Shown here: piece after piece, positions 62,507 through 64,000 of the stretch
Layout: the number at the start of each line of letters is the position of its first letter
Position numbering within the stretch: position 1 is the first letter of the stretch
DNA from: Micromonospora peucetia
GTDB taxonomy: Bacteria > Actinomycetota > Actinomycetes > Mycobacteriales > Micromonosporaceae
Reading direction: 5' to 3'
DNA: 64,000 nt
Assembly (NCBI RefSeq): GCF_900091625.1
Contig: NZ_FMIC01000002.1
Location: forward strand, 5,952,001 to 6,016,000
Notes under the pieces: model-generated
The model's database searches: none
Told to the model about the DNA's origin: nothing
What the model saw: the letters and a program-made list of their open reading frames with translations, nothing else
Program-made: the position numbers and the translations under genes

Positions 62507-63388
62507 GTGAGCCCGCCCCACGGTCTCCAACGCGATGGCCTCCACGCGGGCGGCGGCGCGATGACCGGCCGGCTGGCCCAGCTGTGGCGTTACCCGGTGA
62601 AGTCGATGCTCGGTGAGCGGCTATCCGCCGCCGGCGTCGGTCCGGCGGGCGTGGCGGGCGACCGGCGGCTGGCCCTGCGGCATCGAGACACCGGGCGGGT
62701 GGCCAGTGCCAAGCACCCCAGGCTCTGGCGTGACCTGCTCATGTTCCGCGCGGCCGGCGCCGCACCCGATCCGGTACGGATCACGCTGCCCGACGGGCGG
62801 GCCCTGTCCAGCGTGGACCCCGACGTCGACGACGTGCTCTCCCGGGTGCTCGACGTCCCGGTGACGCTGATCGACCGGCCGCCCGCCGGGGCGGTCCTGG
62901 ACCGGGCCGACCCGGACGCGGTGCTTGCCGCCGGCATCGCCGCCGACGTGCCGGTCGACGCCAACCCGCTCGGGGCGGCGGCGCCGGGCACCTTCTTCGA
63001 CTTCGCCCCGGTGCACCTGGTCACCACGGCCACCCTGGCCCGGGTCGCCGCGGAGCTTCCGGGCGGCACCGTCGACGTGGCCCGCTACCGACCCAACCTC
63101 GTGCTCGACGTCGACGCGGACGGCTTCGCCGAGAACGACTGGGTCGGCCGCGAGCTGCGGGTCGGCGCGGAACTGGTGCTGCGGGTGCTCGCCCCGACCC
63201 CGCGCTGCGCGGTGCCGACCCTGGCACACGGGTCGCTCCCCCGCCAGACCGGGGCGCTGCGCGTTGCGGCCCGACTCAACCGGGTCGCCCCGCTGCCGGA
63301 GCTCGGCCCGCAGCCGTGCGTGGGCGCGTACGCGCAGGTGGTGCGAGGCGGTCGGGTGGCGCAGGGGGCTGTGGTCGAGGTCGGCTGA
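62507..63388 (+). CDS. MOSC-domain protein
   Basis: A 293-residue protein with the N-terminal beta-barrel domain (LWRYPVKSMLGERLSAAGVG, GVAGDRRLALRH) and MOSC domain with the molybdenum-cofactor Cys in VLAPTPRCAVPTLAHGS, as in mARC/YcbX-type reductases of N-hydroxylated compounds. The GTG at 62507 is supported by TAGAGT 6 bp upstream; an ATG at 62561 is an alternative with no promoter signal. Confidence 0.9.
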   Translation: MSPPHGLQRDGLHAGGGAMTGRLAQLWRYPVKSMLGERLSAAGVGPAGVAGDRRLALRHRDTGRVASAKHPRLWRDLLMFRAAGAAPDPVRITLPDGRALSSVDPDVDDVLSRVLDVPVTLIDRPPAGAVLDRADPDAVLAAGIAADVPVDANPLGAAAPGTFFDFAPVHLVTTATLARVAAELPGGTVDVARYRPNLVLDVDADGFAENDWVGRELRVGAELVLRVLAPTPRCAVPTLAHGSLPRQTGALRVAARLNRVAPLPELGPQPCVGAYAQVVRGGRVAQGAVVEVG

Positions 63389-63395
63389 GCGCCGC

Positions 63396-64000
63396 TCAGT
63401 CGTCGTCGCCCTCGTCGTCGCCCCGCGCCGCAGTCTCGACCCGGTCCAGCAGGGCATCGAGTCGGGCTGCCGTGTCGGGCGGGATCTTCCCCTCCTCGGC
63501 CTCCTCGGCGAGGCGTTCCCGCAGCTGCTCGACCCGCTTGGCCCGGTCCTTCTGCTTGCCCCGGCTCAGGTCGACGAGCTTGTCCCGCAGCCCCTCGACC
63601 GTCTTGGGGTCGATCTCGCCGCGGGCCTGCGCCCAGGCGAGCACGGCGGTGAACTCGGCGGCGAGCTGCCGCAGGTCGACCGGGCCGGGCCGGGCGGTCA
63701 CCGACGGCGGGGCGGAGGTCGGCGGCGGTGGCGTCGGCTTGGCCGAGGTCGGGTCCGCGGCCGGCATGCCGGTGGCCGGGGCCGCCGCCGGCGGCGGACT
63801 TCCGCCGTCGCTGAGGACGAGCGCCCCGACGAGTCCGACGAGCAGCGCGACGCCCACGGCGACGAGCGCGGTGACGGGCCTGTTCCGCGACGCCCACGGG
63901 CCGCCGGCGCCCCGTCCGGACGGCCGCCCCTCACCGTTCGGGGCGGGACGGCCGGTGCGGCCGGCCTCGGGGTGCTGCCCGCCCACCTGCGCCGGGTACG
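63396..64000 (-). CDS. Membrane protein C-terminus, probable serine/threonine kinase tail, truncated by window edge
   Basis: The frame is open at the right edge, so the N-terminus is outside. The visible part has a Pro/Gly-rich juxtamembrane stretch, one transmembrane helix (around VTALVAVGVALLVGLVGALV) and an extracytoplasmic domain of charged helices (LRQLAAEFTAVLAWAQARGE, KTVEGLRDKLVDLSRGKQKD). This layout fits the extracellular tail of a PknB-type Ser/Thr kinase, but no kinase motif is visible to prove it. It converges with the MOSC gene. Confidence 0.7.
   Translation of the reverse strand, partial: YPAQVGGQHPEAGRTGRPAPNGEGRPSGRGAGGPWASRNRPVTALVAVGVALLVGLVGALVLSDGGSPPPAAAPATGMPAADPTSAKPTPPPPTSAPPSVTARPGPVDLRQLAAEFTAVLAWAQARGEIDPKTVEGLRDKLVDLSRGKQKDRAKRVEQLRERLAEEAEEGKIPPDTAARLDALLDRVETAARGDDEGDDD

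Overview
The window is high-GC actinomycete DNA. Gene content and style (very high third-position GC, GTG starts, stop/start overlaps such as GTGA and ATGA, many leaderless genes, short dispersed palindromes) fit a Micromonosporaceae genome, probably Micromonospora or a close relative. It looks chromosomal and fairly ordinary. I see no rRNA, tRNA, transposase, phage gene, CRISPR array or antibiotic gene cluster. Both ends cut genes: an AraC-type regulator at the left and a membrane protein, probably the tail of a Ser/Thr kinase, at the right.

Layout. 1-4.4 kb: regulators and small-molecule enzymes (AraC, RibD-like reductase, epoxide hydrolase, YCII, alpha/beta hydrolase). 4.4-8.1 kb: an ABC-2 exporter with a NarL-type two-component system, one operon. 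8.2-11.3 kb: a secreted CHAP protein and two uncharacterised genes. 11.3-18.4 kb: the trehalose-from-glycogen operon treX-treY-treZ, divergent from an orphan OmpR-type regulator. 18.7-24.7 kb: secreted M14 carboxypeptidase, FAS1 lipoprotein, GT4 glycosyltransferase, citrate synthase. 25-28.8 kb: a three-gene cassette (tiny membrane protein, methyltransferase, membrane sulfatase-like protein). 28.9-38.4 kb: VOC protein, regulators, arginase-like enzyme, HK/RR pair, soluble Ser/Thr kinase, Ohr/OsmC protein, lysozyme-like secreted protein, epimerase. 38.4-43.5 kb: DivIVA-like protein and a signalling block of CheY-type regulator, two STAS proteins, a cobalamin-binding sensor and a PAS-GAF-SpoIIE phosphatase. 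44-49.5 kb: DUF2267/pterin-dehydratase-like fusion, spermidine-synthase-like protein, NDH-2-type oxidoreductase, glycogen-debranching enzyme. 49.5-52.2 kb: GNAT protein and a molybdenum oxidoreductase operon. 52.3-54.7 kb: TerC transporter behind a predicted manganese riboswitch, then a DUF418 protein. 55-64 kb: methylacyl-CoA racemase, DUF2267, DUF2795, DUF1345, HhH-like protein, pirin, a second lysozyme-like secreted protein, DedA and MOSC proteins.

How genes work together. TreX trims glycogen, TreY isomerises chain ends to a trehalosyl unit and TreZ releases trehalose; the GT4 enzyme (21.9 kb) and the debranching enzyme (47.3 kb) probably serve the same alpha-glucan economy. The most interesting system is at 39.1-43.5 kb. 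The protein at 40086-41138 carries the W-x9-EH and E-x-H cobalamin signatures of CarH-type B12 photoreceptors but no DNA-binding domain. It is translationally coupled to a SpoIIE phosphatase and flanked by STAS antagonists, suggesting a B12- or light-responsive partner switch. Non-coding observations include a terC riboswitch, eleven starts with a TANNNT box 6-7 nt upstream (leaderless genes), three intergenic tandem repeats (two spanning a stop codon) and a MITE-like palindrome between 9-bp direct repeats.
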